The notes under the pieces: model-generated
What the model was told of the DNA's origin: nothing
What the model saw: the letters and a program-made list of their open reading frames with translations, nothing else
The model's database searches: none
Made by a program: the position numbers and the translations under genes
NCBI GenBank assembly: GCA_965153455.1
Contig: OZ234502.1
Coordinates: forward strand, 661,267-725,266
Length of the DNA: 64,000 nucleotides
Direction of reading: 5' to 3'
From: Sphagnum compactum
Taxonomy: Eukaryota > Bryophyta > Sphagnopsida > Sphagnales
Shown here: piece after piece, positions 23,946-35,300 of the stretch
Position numbering within the stretch: the stretch's first letter is position 1
Layout of the letters: each line of letters starts with the position of its first letter

Positions 23946-24904
23946 ATGTCGTATGGTCTTTCTCAATTTGCAATTGAGAATTTAAACAAAAACAATTTCC
24001 AAGTGTGAAAATTTAGGATTATGAATTTCTCGATGCGGAAAGGTTATTGGGAATTCATAACTGGTGATGAGAAAAAACCTCCTCTCCTAGAAAACCCCAC
24101 ACAACAACAAATTCAAGACAATAAAATTTGGCATGAAAAAGCAAGGAAAGTCTTGTATTTGTTTTTTGTGAGTGTGTCCGATTCCATGATTGTGCATATT
24201 CAAGATGCACAATCACCCAAGCAAGCTTGGGATACATTGGTGAAGATGTATAGCACCAATACACAAGCTCGCAAAATGCAACTCAAACAAAAGTTGCATA
24301 ATCTACAGAAAAGCAAAATGAACATCAGTGACTATTCTACAAAGGTGAAAAACCTTGCAGATGCTCTTGCATCTATAGGAGCCCCAGTAGATGATGAAGA
24401 TCTAGTGGCCGTGAGCTTGAATGGACTTGGAAAAGACTATAGTTAGTTTTGTACTTCAATTATAATTCGAGAAACATTTCCCAATTTCCAAGATTTGATA
24501 ACCCTACTTATAAGTGAAGAGATGAGAACTGTTGGCATTTCATCCAATGGAGGATCACAAGAAAGTGTTTTCTATTCAAATACTAATAAAGGTAGAGGTA
24601 AAGGTGGTAAAACTTCATTTCGAGGTCAACACGGAAGTTCGCATGGTGGACATCATCAACATGAAGGTCAACCTCATGGAGGTGGACGAGGAAACTTTGG
24701 AGGAAGAGGAAGTCGCAAAAGTCGTGGAGGTCGTGGTGGAGGTCATCGAGGTCAACAACCAAATAGCGACTCAAACTACTATTACTATGGGAAACCTGAG
24801 CACATGGCAAATAATTGTTATCAAAGGGAGCATGATGCACGAAATGGAAAGCTGCAACAAAGGAATTTTGCATCAATTAGCAATCAAGGTGATGAGCAAT
24901 TGTT
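23946..24904 (+). pseudogene. Copia gag (nucleocapsid polyprotein), broken
   Basis: Reading from ATG 23,946 gives a UBN2-type retrotransposon gag (IWHEKARKVLYLFF..., QAWDTLVKMY..., KMNISDYSTKVKNLADAL...). A TGA at 24,006-24,008 replaces a codon normally Trp, and a TAG at 24,444-24,446 interrupts after GKDYS. Gag continues in frame with a Gly/His/Arg-rich stretch. The zinc knuckle reads YYYYGKPEHMANNC near 24,775-24,816, so both leading cysteines of CX2CX4HX4C have become tyrosine. The protein would package element RNA in virus-like particles; this copy cannot be full length. Confidence 0.88.
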
Positions 24905-25510
24905 TGTGATGCAGCACATGGCAAATTCAATGATAGGAGTTATATTAGATAACAATGTCTTGTATGTGGATTCTGAAGCTTCAAACCACATGACTAGTCA
25001 TGGAAAATGGTTTAGAGACACAAGGGATTTGAAAACACTAGGGTTTGTGGAAACTAATGATGACACTATGCATCCCATCACACAAATTAACAAGTTGCCA
25101 TTGTCCATGCAAGGTGGGCAAACAAAGTACTTGAAATATGTACGTCATGTTCCAATCTTAACAAAAAATTTGGTTTTCGTAGGCCAGATGGTGGAACAAG
25201 GTTTACAGGTGACATTCAACCCTAACGGATGTTTTGTGGAAGACATGAAGAACCAAGGCAAATTGATTACAAAAGGGGAAAAGAATGGATGAATGTTCAC
25301 TTTGGATGTGAACATGCTTGAAGTGAATTCCATGTTATTCACACATGGAAAAGGAGTTGGAGACATTGGAATTTGACACAAACGGGTTGGCCATGTTAAT
25401 CTCCAACGTCTTAAGTTGATGGAGAAACAAAATCTTGTTGGAGGTCTTCCCAAATTTGGAACAGAAGAGGTGATGTCAGAAGTTTGTGAAACATGCCAAT
25501 TGGGGAGCAA
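24905..25510 (+). pseudogene. Copia protease and pre-integrase region, broken
   Basis: Continues the gag frame. The aspartic protease active site reads VDSEASNHM near 24,966-24,992, where DSGAS is the rule, so Gly is replaced by Glu. TGA stops lie at 25,290-25,292 and 25,374-25,376, the second in place of the Trp of the IWHKRxGH zinc-binding motif. A frameshift near 25,500 moves the reading frame before the integrase core. The protease would have cut Gag-Pol. Confidence 0.85.
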
Positions 25511-26232
25511 GCTAGGCATTCATTCCCAGCTCAAACAACTCATGTAAGTTCCAAACCTTTGGAAATGATCCACTCAGATGTGTGCACCACGAAAACAAAA
25601 TCCATCGGAAGATGTAAATACTATGTGAGTTTCATTGATGAACACACAAGGAAGGTGTGGGTCTACTTCATGAAACACAAAGGTGAAGTGTTTCAACATT
25701 TTTTGAATTTCAAAGCAATGGTGGAAAAGGAGAAGGGTGTGAACATCAAGTGCCTAAGGCCCGATGGAGGGGGAGAATATTTTTCAAATGAATTCAGTGA
25801 GTACTTGAAGGAGCATGGAATTCAAAGGAAGTACTCATGTAGTTATTCCCCACAACAGAATGGAGTTGTTGAAAGGAAAAACAAGCACATTGCGGAAATA
25901 ACACGTGCCATGTTGAATGAAAAGAATTTGCCGAATTACTTTTGGGCTGAAGCGGTAGCTACTATAGTCTATATCATGATTTAAACACCCACAACGGCAA
26001 TTCATGGCATGACACCTGAAAAAAATTCACAGGTAAGAAACCTGATGTCTCACACCTTAGAGTGTTTGGTTGCATTGCATACGTGCATGTTCCTGACGAG
26101 AAGAAATCAAAACTAGACCCAAAAGTTGAGAAATGTATCTTCATTGGATATTCCTCAGAACAAAAAGGATATAGATGCTTCAATCCTTCCACTCGAAAGT
26201 TGCAAGTGAATAGAGACGTTGTGTTTGATTAA
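25493..26232 (+). pseudogene. Copia integrase, broken
   Basis: The rve-type catalytic core is readable: PLEMIHSDVC gives the first Asp, CLRPDGGGEYFSNEF the second and QQNGVVERKNK the Glu, in the expected D-D-35-E order. The DNGGE signature has become DGGGE. A TAA stop at 25,982-25,984 and further shifts break the region before the conserved VFGCIAYVHVP segment (near 26,065), which is then readable to a TAA just before 26,233. Confidence 0.88.
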
Positions 26233-28239
26233 ATGGTTAGCTGGTACTCACCACTGAAGATAGCAGAAGATGGAGAGGCTAGAAATGGTGATGTTTCATC
26301 AAATGTGAAAGAAGAATCACAATTAATTAGTGGACCACAAGAGTTTTCAATTAGTGGGTCCAATAGCACTCCATGGAAAGGAACGTTAAGATCTTCAAAC
26401 ATTGTACATGGTAGTTCTCAAACATCATCTAGAAATCCTCATGTAGATGATGAGTCAAGTGTTTCAGAGAAAAGTGTGGGTGAAGAATCAAGAATTCCTT
26501 TAGTTACTACTCTCGGAGCTCGGATGGCCAAGAAAGCTTTGAAAACACCTAACAACAACAATGCAGTATGAAGATCCACACAAGTCAAGTACCTTGTACA
26601 AAGACTCACATATGATGGTTTTGTAGCTCATCATTACGCATACATGGTGAGAGTTATACAAGAGGTTGAACCCACTTGTTTTGAATAGGCGGTTGGGAAC
26701 CTTAAGTGGGACAATGCCATGGATGAAGAGATGGCGACGTTGGATGCTAATGCTACTTGGGAATTGGTAGCTTTACTAAAGGACAAGAAAGTAATTTGGT
26801 GCAAATGGGTGTACAAAGTCAAGCATAATGCAGATGGATCTATGAACAGATACAAAGTAAGATTAGTTGCCAAAGGTTATGCCCAAACTTATGGCATAGA
26901 CTATGAAGAGACTTATAATCGAGTTGCAAAAATGACAACTGAAAGAACCATCATTGTTATGGTAGCAACAAAAGGATGGTCTTTACATCAAATGGATGTA
27001 AAGAATGCTTTTCTTCGTGGAGATTTATAGGAAGAAGTGTACATGGAACAACCACCAGGTTATGTGGACCAAACACATCCTGATTTGGTTTATAAGTTGA
27101 AAAAAACTTTGTATGGCTTGAAGCAAGCACCTAGAGCTTGGTGAGACAAGATAGGTCAATATCTTGTCACAAGTGGATTTCAAACATCCAATGCAGATTT
27201 TTCACTATATGTGAAAAAGACAGATCATGGGATTGTTGTCATAGTCATTTATGTTGATGACTTGATTATCACAAGAGATAGTGATGCAGACATCTTTGAT
27301 TTGAAGAAGCTTTTGAAACAAAAGTTTGAGATGAAGGATTTGGGAGAGTTGTGTTACTTCCTCGACATTAAGGTAATCCAATCCTCTAAAGGGATATGGT
27401 TACTACAAAGGCAATATGCCTTGAACAAATTGTCCAAATATGGGATGACGGGTTGCAAACCCATTTCAATTCCATTGGAGCAAAATGTGAAGTTAAGTGC
27501 AGATGAAGGAAACCTCATGGAGGATACCATTATGTACAAACGCATAATGGGGAGTTTGATTTACATGACCATCACAAGGCCAGATTTGAGTTATGCAGTT
27601 GGAGTGGTGAGTCAATTCATGCAAACACCACAAAAGCCACATTTGGATGCAATGAGGCGCATACTGAAGTACGTAAAACATACTTTGCAATGTGAAATTT
27701 TTTATGATGCCAAGAGCCAGTTATAAGTACATGGATACACGGATGCTAATTGGGCTGGCAATGTTTTAGATAAATGATCAACTAGTGGTTTCATGTTTTT
27801 TTTTGGAAGTGGCGCTGTTAGTTGGAGTAGTAAGAAACAACCAATAGTTGCACTATCAAACGCAGAGGCAGAATACAAAGGCGCAGCAATTGCTGCATGT
27901 GAAGTAGTTTGGTTACAAAAACTACTTTCAGATTTGGGACAGTTAGTGGATGCTCCTATTATCATTTATTGTGATAACATTAGTAGCATATTACTTGCTA
28001 ACAACCCGGTCTATCATGCTAGGATAAAGCACATTGAGGTGCACTATGACTTTATTAGAGAAAAAATTCTGGCAAGATAAATTAACCTTATTCATGTTAG
28101 TATTGAAGATCAAGTTGCTGACATTTTCACAAAGGCTTTAGGTACAGACAAGCTAAGGAAATTTAGAAAAATGTTTGGTGTACTAGAAATGGATTTGAGC
28201 TTAAAGGGGAATGTTGAAAATTCAAGTTCAACTAGTTAG
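26233..28239 (+). pseudogene. Copia reverse transcriptase-RNase H, broken
   Basis: The RT domain is well preserved from about 26,719: [47 protein letters not shown] and the catalytic YVDD at 27,250-27,261. RNase H follows with YTDANWAG, SNAEAEYKG and YCDN. Stops interrupt at 27,028-27,030 (TAG), 27,142-27,144 (TGA), 27,724-27,726 (TAA), near 27,775 (TGA) and 28,078-28,080 (TAA). The reading frame is otherwise kept and ends inside the 3' LTR. The 79-residue stretch before RT (26,233-26,571) is the usual variable integrase tail. Confidence 0.9.
28202..28211 (+). other. Polypurine tract of the copia element
   Basis: TAAAGGGGAA lies immediately before the TG of the 3' LTR, the expected place and composition for the plus-strand primer. 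Confidence 0.85.
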
Positions 28240-28517
28240 GTTTCATTAGTTACTGGAATAAGAAAGTAACCTAGTTACTTTCTTAAGGTTGAATTACTTT
28301 CTTTACTTATATTAATTTGGTTATTTGTGGTTTGGTCTTTAGTTAAATACCTTGATGGTTTGGTTCTCTTTTCTTCATTGCATAAGTTTTTGTATTTTGT
28401 GTGACAAAAACCTTGAGGAGTTCTTGGTGTTATGTTCCATGTTGTGAGCATCGTGTTTTAGTTTCTTTTCAATAAAGATTTATGTTTGTACTTGACTAGA
28501 TTTCCTATTTGTTAACA
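28212..28517 (+). repeat. 3' LTR of the copia element (306 bp)
   Basis: Starts TGTTGAAAATTCAAG and ends TTTGTTAACA. It aligns end to end with the 5' LTR at about 90 percent identity by eye (roughly 30 differences and three small indels). Confidence 0.93.
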
Positions 28518-28849
28518 AAAAATGCCCTAATCAATAAGGACGCCTATTATATTCAATCAATAGGGCTAATTAAATAGGCATAGTCAAAATGGCTAATGGC
28601 CTAGTTAAAAGGGCCAATTACAAATTTTAATATTAATTGGAGATTTTGGGACTACATTTAACATTTTGACTATGTTTGACCAATTAGGAAAAAATTTAAA
28701 AATGTAAAAGTTAGATAATAACTAAATGAATCATGACCAAATTAATAATGATATATATATGGTTTATCTAACTATGGTTAAATTGATTATATTGAAATTA
28801 ATTATGGCTCAACTACCTCTGAAAAATTAATTAAAATTAAAACTAACCA

Positions 28850-30590
28850 TAATTTATTTAAACATGGTTAATTTAAACATGTTCAATTAACCATAGTTTG
28901 TTTAGTTGTATGTGTTTTAACCATGTTTAGTTTATCCATATTTAATTTAACCATGATTCATTTATCCATAATTAATTATTCCATCATTTTTTTGGCCATA
29001 TTTATTTTAATTATGGCTAATTTAGCCATAAGTAATTTAACAATTATAAATAGTTTAACCATGGTCAATTTAATAATAGTTGGTTTAGCCTTAGTAAATA
29101 ATTACTTTAGCATAATTAATTCAGCCATTACTACTTGGGCCATTATTGGTTTTGCCATAATGAAGTTAACCATGGTTACTATAACCATAATTAAATTAGC
29201 TATATTTATTTTTAACATATTATTATTTTACCTTAATAAATTTAATCATAATCAATAGACCCATAATTAATTTAACATTGTTGTTAATTTAACCATGGTT
29301 GGTTTTGCAATAAAATATTTATTGATTAGTTAGTTTAGCCATATGAACTTTATTAACGGTTAATTTAACCAAATTTATTTACTCATGGTTAGTTTAACAA
29401 TTTTGTAGTTTAACCATGTTTAATTTTGCCATAATTATTTTAATCATTTTGATTTTAGCCATAATTATTTCATTCATGTTTATTTTAGTCATAATTAAAT
29501 TTTGCATATTTTTTTTTCCGTAAAATATTTATTCATTAATTAGTTTAGCCATATTAATTTTATTAGTGGTTAGTTTAACCAAATTTATTTACTCATGGTT
29601 AGTTTAACCATTTCTAATTTAGCCATGTTTAATTTTGCCATAAATATTTTAATCATTTTGATTTTAGCCATAATTATTTCATTCATGTTTATTTTAACCA
29701 TAATTAATTTTTTCATAATTGGTTCTTCCATAAAATATTCATTCATTAGTTATTTTAGCCATATTAATTTTATTAGTTGTTAGTTTAGCCAAATTTATCT
29801 ACTCATGGTTAGTTTAACCATTTCTAGTTTAGCCATGGTGAATTTTGCCATAATTATTTCATTCATGTTTATTCTAGCCATAATTAATTTTTGCATAATT
29901 AGTTTTGCCATAAAATATTTATTCATTAGTTAGTTTAGCCATATTAACATTATTAGTGGTTGGTTTAGCCAAATTTATAAACTCATGGTTAATTTAACCA
30001 TTTTTAGTTTAGCCATGATTAATAGTGCCATAAATATTTTAATCATTTTTATTTTAACCATAATTGATTTTGTCATAAAATATTTATTCATTGGTTAGTT
30101 AACCATATTAACTTTATTAGATATTAGTTTAGCCAAATTTATTTGCTCATGGTTAGTTTAACCATTTTGATTTGAGCCATAATTACTTCCTTCATTTTTA
30201 TTTTAGCCATATTTAATTTATCCATAGTTGGTTTAGCCATGAAATATTTATTCATTGGTTAGTCTAGCCCTATTAACTTGATTCATGGTTAGTTTAGCCA
30301 TTTCTAGGTTAGCCATGGTTGGTTTAAGTAGTTTGGCAATATTTATTTTAATCATGATTAGTTCAATCATTTCTAATTTAGCCATAAAATATTTATTCAT
30401 TAGTTAGTTGAACCATTTTTAATTTAGCCATATTTATTCATTGATTAACTTTACTGTGTTTACTTTATTCATGGTTAGTTTCACCATATTTATTTAGATA
30501 TGGTTAATTAAACCATAATTAATTTAATCATGGTTATTTTTCCATAATTAGTTTTGGTTGGTGTAACCATTATTAGTTTAATAATCATTA
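28850..30590. repeat. AT-rich satellite with ~15-nt period and ~145-220-bp higher order
   Basis: TTTAGCCAT, TTTAACCAT and variants recur about every 15 nt for 1.7 kb, joined by AT-only linkers such as AATTAATT. A higher-order unit starting ATTCATTAGTTAGTTTAGCC is seen near 29,313, 29,531, 29,741, 29,921, 30,085, 30,250 and 30,395. The resulting 111-codon frame (28,923-29,258) is a 5-residue hydrophobic repeat and should not be taken for a membrane protein. It begins about 330 bp after the copia 3' LTR. Confidence 0.85.
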
Positions 30591-33500
30591 TTTTGATATT
30601 TAACTTTTCCTAGGTTAAATTAGACACGTATTTGATTTATGTACTATAAGTATGTGGTGAAATAACCTAAATACAAATTAGCTTACATGTAGGTGTATTA
30701 ATTTATACATACCTTACCTATATTCCACTTATTTACCTATATTTTAATCTATAGGTAACTTAGTTATATAGGCTAAGGTAGGCCATTTACCTATGATAAA
30801 TTACTAATGGTTAACTAGTTATTTATTTAGAATACACTAATGAATGTGTAATTAAATAGTTAAATATTAATTATTACGAATACATTATTGATAATATATA
30901 ATGAATTAGGTCAAATTTGTAAAGATTAGTTATAATTTGGTTGTAAGTATCAATCAACAATATAGGACATTATAACTATATTGATATTTTATATAATGCA
31001 AAAATTTATAATATGGTTGTAATTACTAATTCTAACTAAATAACTAGATATTAATTATTACTAATTTTTATTTTAACTTATTTAACATACATATTTACCT
31101 ACCTATTTATTTATTTATTTGCTTAATTTATGTTTCTTACATAGTTATTTGAAAATAATGTTGTGTGAATTAAAAGGCTTTAATGTTGTGTGGACTTGAA
31201 AATGTTTCTCCTTCCCAAAAGTTTGTACCATAATTCATTCGTAATACTAGTCTATTGTGACCATCTCTACCGAAAATCCACCAACCCTCCACCCTTTTTG
31301 TGTTGTTTGAACTGTTGTTTTAAATTGTGTAAACCTTATATAAAATTTTAACTCCTTTTATGTTCGAGAAATTTGTCGTCTTTAATTGCATCTATATTTT
31401 TAAAAAATTACTACTGCCCATTCCATTTTTTATTTAAAATCTTTATTCACCACATATTTGCTTTTAAAAATTATTATGGCATTTAATTGCATTCATTTTA
31501 CTCTATTAAGTTTTACGACATTTATGTTTTTGCCATTTACCATCTTTTGCCACATCTACATTTTTCTAAAAATATTGCTGTAATTTACATTTATATTATT
31601 TGCAAAATGAAAACTCAATATCTATCGCATTATGTATAATCGGACAAAAAAACATTATTACTGAATTTCTGAACATATTCAGTATTTTTTTGAGAAATAT
31701 TTTGTTGTTTTCCCAACAAAAAAAACTGGGAAGATTTTGGAAAAATTCGCCAAAATTTCAATGTCACAAAATTGAAAGAAAACCATGACCATATGAATAT
31801 CTTGTTTTGTAAGAATGCTTAATGCCAAGGAAAATTCTTCATACCCATTAATTAATGCTACTGTTCTTATGCCAAACATGAAAACCAGTGTGACATATAC
31901 CAGAGTTTTTGGATGTTGAGAACAAAATAAAACCCATGTAGTAGGGTAGACTGGCACATCACTGATTGCCTGCCTATGACCGAACACTTTGGCAGATCTT
32001 TCTCAATTCTTCTCCATTTTGAGCGATTTAAAATGTTATAGAAGCGCCTTCTCAAGTTCTACAAATCATCTTTGAAATGCAAAGCCATAGGACCAGTCCA
32101 AAAATAGCACGAAAGAAAATACATAATTTCGAATTGCAAAACCTGTTTTTTTTCATTTTTCTTCGTTTTGACCCCCTCTTACTTTCAAACCTCATAACTT
32201 TCTTATGTCTTATTGATTTTAAACAATTTAAAGTGCTATAGGAGGGTCACCTGAAGTTCTAAAAATCATTTTGGGACTCTAATAGCAACAGAGCAACTTA
32301 AAAGGAATTGTTAGAGTGTTTGGGAACCGGCCTTTGTAGGGTTCAATGGTTTGTTCTTTTGAGTTCTTGACCCCCTTTACTTTGGGGCCTGTAACTCTCT
32401 CATTTCTAATCTGTTTTCAACAATTGTTAGTGTGTAAGATGCGCCAAGAGAAGGGGTTCAAGTTTTGTTTGGACACCAGAAACAACGGAGCACTCCCCTT
32501 GGATCAGGCCTGCCCTGAGCACACTTAAGTATTCAGTCACCAGCCAGTCTACCCTACATAGGTGGGTAAGGCACACACCATCCATCCATCCATCATGGTG
32601 TGCTGGTGGGGATATTAGTTCACTCTGGGCCCTGGCTCATGTACTGCACTTGTTGATAGACGCAAACCCAGTTTATCAACTCAATCCTGGGTTGGAGAAG
32701 TCGAAAACCTGGGATTGTACCGAACTTGATTAATGCAGCCAACATTGGTTGTGCAATTGTGGTTTTTGTCAATCGGTTGTAGTGATTGCCAATTGATATT
32801 ATACAAGCTTGTGACGGGAAAAGGCACTCTCTCTCGTTCTCTCTCTCATGCCAGCTTTTAGTACTTAGTGTCACCAACTGGTTCTCTTAGGCAAGAGAGA
32901 TCTCCTTCATCTAAAATAGTGTGTTTAGATGATGGAGAGAGCTTCAAAGAGCCCCCTCTAGAAGCAAAATGAGGAAAAACATTAGTTGAGAAACAATAAG
33001 AGTTCTCAATTTGAGTATTTTGCAGTTTTGTTGGACACAGTTTTACCTTGTTCAAACCAGTGTCACATTTGGTGAAAGTGTTTGGACTGTTTAGATTGAA
33101 ACAGATGTTTTTTGGTGTTCAGAGTGTGGACACAGTAGGTAGATGTATAACATCTTATCTATTGGCAGGGCCAGAGTGTTTGTGATGCCTTGTTCTGGTT
33201 GTGATTTTGAGCATACCAACTGAATCCTGGTACCAAGTCCTTTGTAAAAGTTGCATATCAGGGGGATGTTGGTATTAAACATTTTGTCAAGCTTCATACC
33301 AGTCTGTTACACACACATACCCTCCAAGCTTGGAAACTTGGACACCATTTGTAGTAGAAATGTTGAATTTTTCAAAAATGTTTTTTTATTTCAAAGAACA
33401 AAAATTTATGAGAGAAAATAGGAAATCTTTTTGCATATTGTAGCCAGTCGAGAATTGGAATCCTCTCTCTAGATGGGAATGGAGGCTCCCAGTAGCAATA

Positions 33501-34296
33501 ATTTTGGTCATCAAAATAATATGCGGTTGAAAGCAGTGTTGGGTGGTTCTTTACTTTTATGAAGAACCTCTAATTGAAGTTCTAAAAGAAATAAAACTAG
33601 AATGGTTCTGGTTCCAGTTCTTAAAAGAATTTAGAGTGATCCTGGTTTCACACTGGTTGAAAGCCTCTCTTCCCATGGGAAAAAGCTAAGCCAAAGTACT
33701 CTACCCTTCTTTGAGGAGTGAGCCAGCTTTATGATTGCCACAATAATCTTCCAATTTGTGTAAATGGAGACTTGCGTGAGCAAGCAGGTGCTCATAAATA
33801 ATGTCACTGAGAGCCTCTTCTTCCCATCACTTCCCATCACGGGTATCTGATTGCATGACAGATGCAGCTTGTGAATTGAAGTAAGCTTGTGTGTGTGTGT
33901 TTTTCTTCTGGTGTCAGAGCTTTCATATTAAAGGACGGTTTTAGAGATTGTGTTGATATGAGGCATGGGGTTGGAACACCCTTTCAAGTGTAGTTGAATG
34001 CATCAACTGCATCATTCTCATGCTTGGAGACAACCCAAAGGTCTCATCGAGTAAAGGCCCCATCCCAAAGGCCGGGTTCATGGGGTGGGTATTGGGAATG
34101 TCTTGCCAAGTGAATGACGGCTTTACCCATCTAAAACAAAAGGCCAAGGCTATCATGAACTTAAAACATATGAAGATCACGAGGTGTAGAAGCCTGGATG
34201 GGAGGGATATCCATGGATATAATGTGCTCTCTCAAGTGTATTTCTCCCAATGTCATAAACAACTCCCTTTTTGTTTCTATGTGTATTTTGAGGGAT
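30591..34296. other. Gene-poor stretch, no gene recognised
   Basis: AT-rich to about 31,500, then more mixed composition. Short frames on both strands show no motif. A (CCAT)n run lies near 32,579-32,594 and a GT run near 33,888-33,900. A phrase GTAGAAATGTTGAATTTTTC near 33,353 recurs in related form near 62,967, marking another dispersed repeat. Confidence 0.45.
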
Positions 34297-34337
34297 CTTC
34301 CCCAGCATAAGAACCCTAGGGAGTTATGCTGGGGAAG
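34297..34337. repeat. Perfect 14-bp inverted repeat (hairpin)
   Basis: CTTCCCCAGCATAA (34,297-34,310) pairs perfectly with TTATGCTGGGGAAG (34,324-34,337) across a 13-nt loop. It lies in a stretch without coding signal. Without a following T run it does not look like a terminator. Confidence 0.85.
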
Positions 34338-34441
34338 CTCCCCGTTCCCATGTTCCCATGGAAATATTTCTTTTTTATGAAATGGAAAAAACTGAGGAAA
34401 GAAAAAGAGAGTTGTTTGCATAAGGGGCGGTTCCAGTTCCC

Positions 34442-34499
34442 GTGCATTCTCCTGAGGTTTAGGCATGCCCTGAGGTGCCCCTCCCTCAGGAGAATGCAC
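34442..34499. repeat. Perfect 16-bp inverted repeat (hairpin)
   Basis: GTGCATTCTCCTGAGG (34,442-34,457) pairs perfectly with CCTCAGGAGAATGCAC (34,484-34,499) across a 26-nt loop that itself contains a smaller CCCTGAGG/CCCTCAGG-like pairing. With the hairpin 100 bp upstream this makes two strong stems close together. Confidence 0.85.
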
Positions 34500-35149
34500 T
34501 CCTACGGAATCAATGCAAAAAGAAAAAGATGGATTCGATGTGTCCCATAAATCGACTTCATGCAAATTGAAAACTTATGATGAACAATTGAATATCTCAT
34601 AAGAGCACTATCTCGATGATACCCAATGTGGATTCACTAGAATGAAAAAAGTAATAATGAAAAATCTTCAGACAACACCAATCACTTATCAATTATTTAT
34701 TAAGAAAGATAAAAAATTGAAGGGAGAGAAGGAAAATGAACCCTTAAAGAAAAAGGGATTAGGAAAGTTTCTTATATTCAAATTGAAAGTAGAATTAGAG
34801 AGAGTTGCATAACAAATTTTACAACAAGAACATAATTGCAGGTTTCTTCATCAGAAGCTTAGATTATACACAAAATCTTCTAGACACATGCCTACAATAA
34901 GTTGTTGGGCACAATGTACAAAAACTCAGGAGGTGGTTATGGACTCATGTGGACACCAAACTGTGTAGCTTAGTGGAAAATCAATGAGATTGTTGCGCCC
35001 TTCCAAATTGTAAATACCGAATTAGCCGCCAACTTTGAACATACTGTATCACACAACAAGTGACACCATTCATGGCCGGCCTTCCAAATTTGACAACCCA
35101 TTGGTCAAATTTGGACCATAGCACTGTTTTTTTTTTTTGTTTTTGTTTT

Positions 35150-35300
35150 TTTTTTTGGGTAGCCAAAATGGTGATCATCCATAGGGAGATATAGAAAAAG
35201 TGGTGATCATCCTGGAGAAAATTTAGCCAAATCTGACTATAAACCAGATATTAAGTACAAAACTTTAATCATCCTTTTCTATCTTTTGGCTACCCACTCA
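35150..35300 (+). repeat. Dispersed repeat shared with 63.2 kb
   Basis: Contains GTGGTGATCATC twice, GGAGATATAG, AATTTAGCCA, ATCCTTTTCTATCTTTTGGC and a following pyrimidine-poor tail. Similar ordered phrases occur at 63,180-63,275 on the same strand. Confidence 0.5.

Larger units (their letters stand above)
22404..28517 (+). mobile_element. Ty1/copia LTR retrotransposon, defective
   Basis: A 6.1-kb element bounded by ~310-bp LTRs that begin TGTTGA and end TTAACA, with a primer-binding site just inside the 5' LTR and a purine-rich tract just before the 3' LTR. The internal domain order is gag, protease, integrase, reverse transcriptase, RNase H. Integrase before RT is diagnostic of Ty1/copia (Pseudoviridae-type) elements. 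At least seven in-frame stops and at least two frameshifts disable it. The LTRs differ at about 30 positions, so insertion is not recent. The 5-bp flanks (CGCTT left, AAAAA right) do not match, so no target-site duplication survives. Confidence 0.95.

Noticed and set aside
28923-29258. 111-codon frame resembling a hydrophobic membrane protein
   Set aside because: It is a direct translation of the 15-nt-period satellite (a 5-residue repeat) with no start context, domain or splice partner.
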